A stretch of 12,829 bases of DNA from Chthonomonadaceae bacterium (lineage in GTDB: Bacteria; Armatimonadota; Chthonomonadetes; Chthonomonadales; Chthonomonadaceae), in contig JACMPS010000183.1 of assembly GCA_014377395.1 (NCBI GenBank), forward strand, positions 1 to 12,829, written 5' to 3'. The translations under genes were made by a program, and so were the position numbers. Positions 12,296-12,829 of the stretch are shown here, one piece after another. The notes beneath the pieces are model-generated. The model did not search any database and was not told the DNA's origin. It saw only the letters and a program-made list of their open reading frames with translations. Every line of letters begins with the position of its first letter. Positions within the stretch are counted from its first letter, which is position 1.

Positions 12296-12829
12296 ATGGC
12301 AGCGAAGCAACTAAAATACGATGAAGAAGCACGACGCGCACTGGAGCGCGGTGCAAACGCGGTGGCAAATGCCGTCAAAGTGACACTCGGACCGAAAGGT
12401 CGCAACGTCGTTATTGACAAAAAATGGGGTAGCCCCACCATCACGAAAGACGGCGTAACCGTCGCAAAAGAAATCGAGCTCGAAGACCCCTACGAGAACA
12501 TGGGCGCACAATTGGTGAAGGAAGTCGCTTCCAAAACGAATGACGTTGCCGGAGACGGAACCACGACGGCAACCGTGCTGGCACAGTCCATCGTCAACGA
12601 AGGCTTGCGCTACGTGGCGGCGGGTGGAAATCCCCTTCTTGTAAAAAAGGGCATCGAAATCGCAGTTGAAGCGGCAATCGCTCAACTGAAAAAGAATGCA
12701 GTCGGTGTTGCGGACGATAAGGCGAAAGTCGCAAACGTCGCTTCCATTGCCGGCAACGACCAAGAAATCGGCGACCTCGTGGCAAACGCCATCGAGAAAG
12801 TCGGCAAAGACGGCGTGATCACCGTTGAA
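12296..12829 (+). CDS. groEL: Chaperonin GroEL (Cpn60), N-terminal 178 residues, cut by the window
   Basis: AGGAG (12281-12285) lies ten bases before the ATG. The 178 codons run open to the last base. Signatures are the equatorial-domain start MAAKQLKYDEEARRALERGANAVANAVKVTLGPKGRNVVIDKKWGSPTITKDGVTVAKEIELEDPYENMGAQLVKEVA, the nucleotide-binding TLGPKG (30-35) and the AGDGTTTATVLA loop (85-96) with the ATP-hydrolysing region Asp at 87, then GNPLLVKKGI and the first part of the intermediate domain (VGKDGVITVE). It is the ATP-driven double-ring folding chamber, partner of GroES. It follows groES by 105 bases of mostly repeat sequence, an unusually long spacer for this operon but still presumably one transcript. 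Nothing suggests a broken gene. Confidence 0.98.
   Translation, partial: MAAKQLKYDEEARRALERGANAVANAVKVTLGPKGRNVVIDKKWGSPTITKDGVTVAKEIELEDPYENMGAQLVKEVASKTNDVAGDGTTTATVLAQSIVNEGLRYVAAGGNPLLVKKGIEIAVEAAIAQLKKNAVGVADDKAKVANVASIAGNDQEIGDLVANAIEKVGKDGVITVE

Overview
The window reads as chromosomal DNA of a Gram-negative-type (diderm) bacterium. The evidence is a 1400-residue secreted protein with a beta-barrel-like pattern and a C-terminal phenylalanine, three proteins with Sec-type signal peptides, an ECF sigma factor with a membrane anti-sigma factor, and a groES-groEL operon behind a CIRCE operator. Phylum cannot be fixed from the sequence. The many small palindromic and 'CACAGAG'-type intergenic repeats recall Armatimonadota, Planctomycetota, Acidobacteriota or Cyanobacteria; Armatimonadota is my guess only.

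Layout. 1-144: last 47 codons of a + strand gene, possibly a chemotaxis receptor, followed by a hairpin terminator (164-203). 246-884 (-): small exported protein, possibly PsbP/DcrB-like. 1060-5262 (-): giant exported repeat protein, probably an outer-membrane barrel, with seven internal copies of a strand-helix-strand module. 5535-6614 (-): membrane anti-sigma-like protein without zinc ligands. 6839-9109 (+): divergent secreted protein resembling (alpha/alpha)6-barrel carbohydrate enzymes. 9447-10016 and 10010-10603 (+): ECF sigma factor and its overlapping zinc-finger anti-sigma factor. 10899-11729 (-): LarB, first enzyme of the nickel-pincer nucleotide cofactor pathway, with a repeat-derived insertion between its two domains. 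11766-11826: sigma-70-like promoter and CIRCE. 11900-12190 and 12296-12829 (+): groES and the first 178 codons of groEL.

The intergenic gaps (885-1059, 5263-5534, 9110-9446, 10604-10898, 12191-12295) are filled with at least three families of short repeats. Family A is modular: a CCGG-type palindrome, usually a 'CTACAAAAGCG'-like linker, and a second palindrome. Its stems differ in sequence between copies but stay self-complementary. Family B is a 23-nt element built on AGTGTYRAG / TGAGTG, found four times, twice in inverted orientation between groES and groEL. Family C is the 'AAAGACACAGAGGC' family, present around 10645-10868 and inside larB, where it is translated as HAKTQRREE.

Functional reading (inference): the middle of the window looks like a cell-envelope region, with a large barrel, a secreted hydrolase-like protein and two anti-sigma-type proteins, one of them paired with an ECF sigma factor. 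The right end is housekeeping: heat-shock-controlled GroESL and a Lar cofactor gene.
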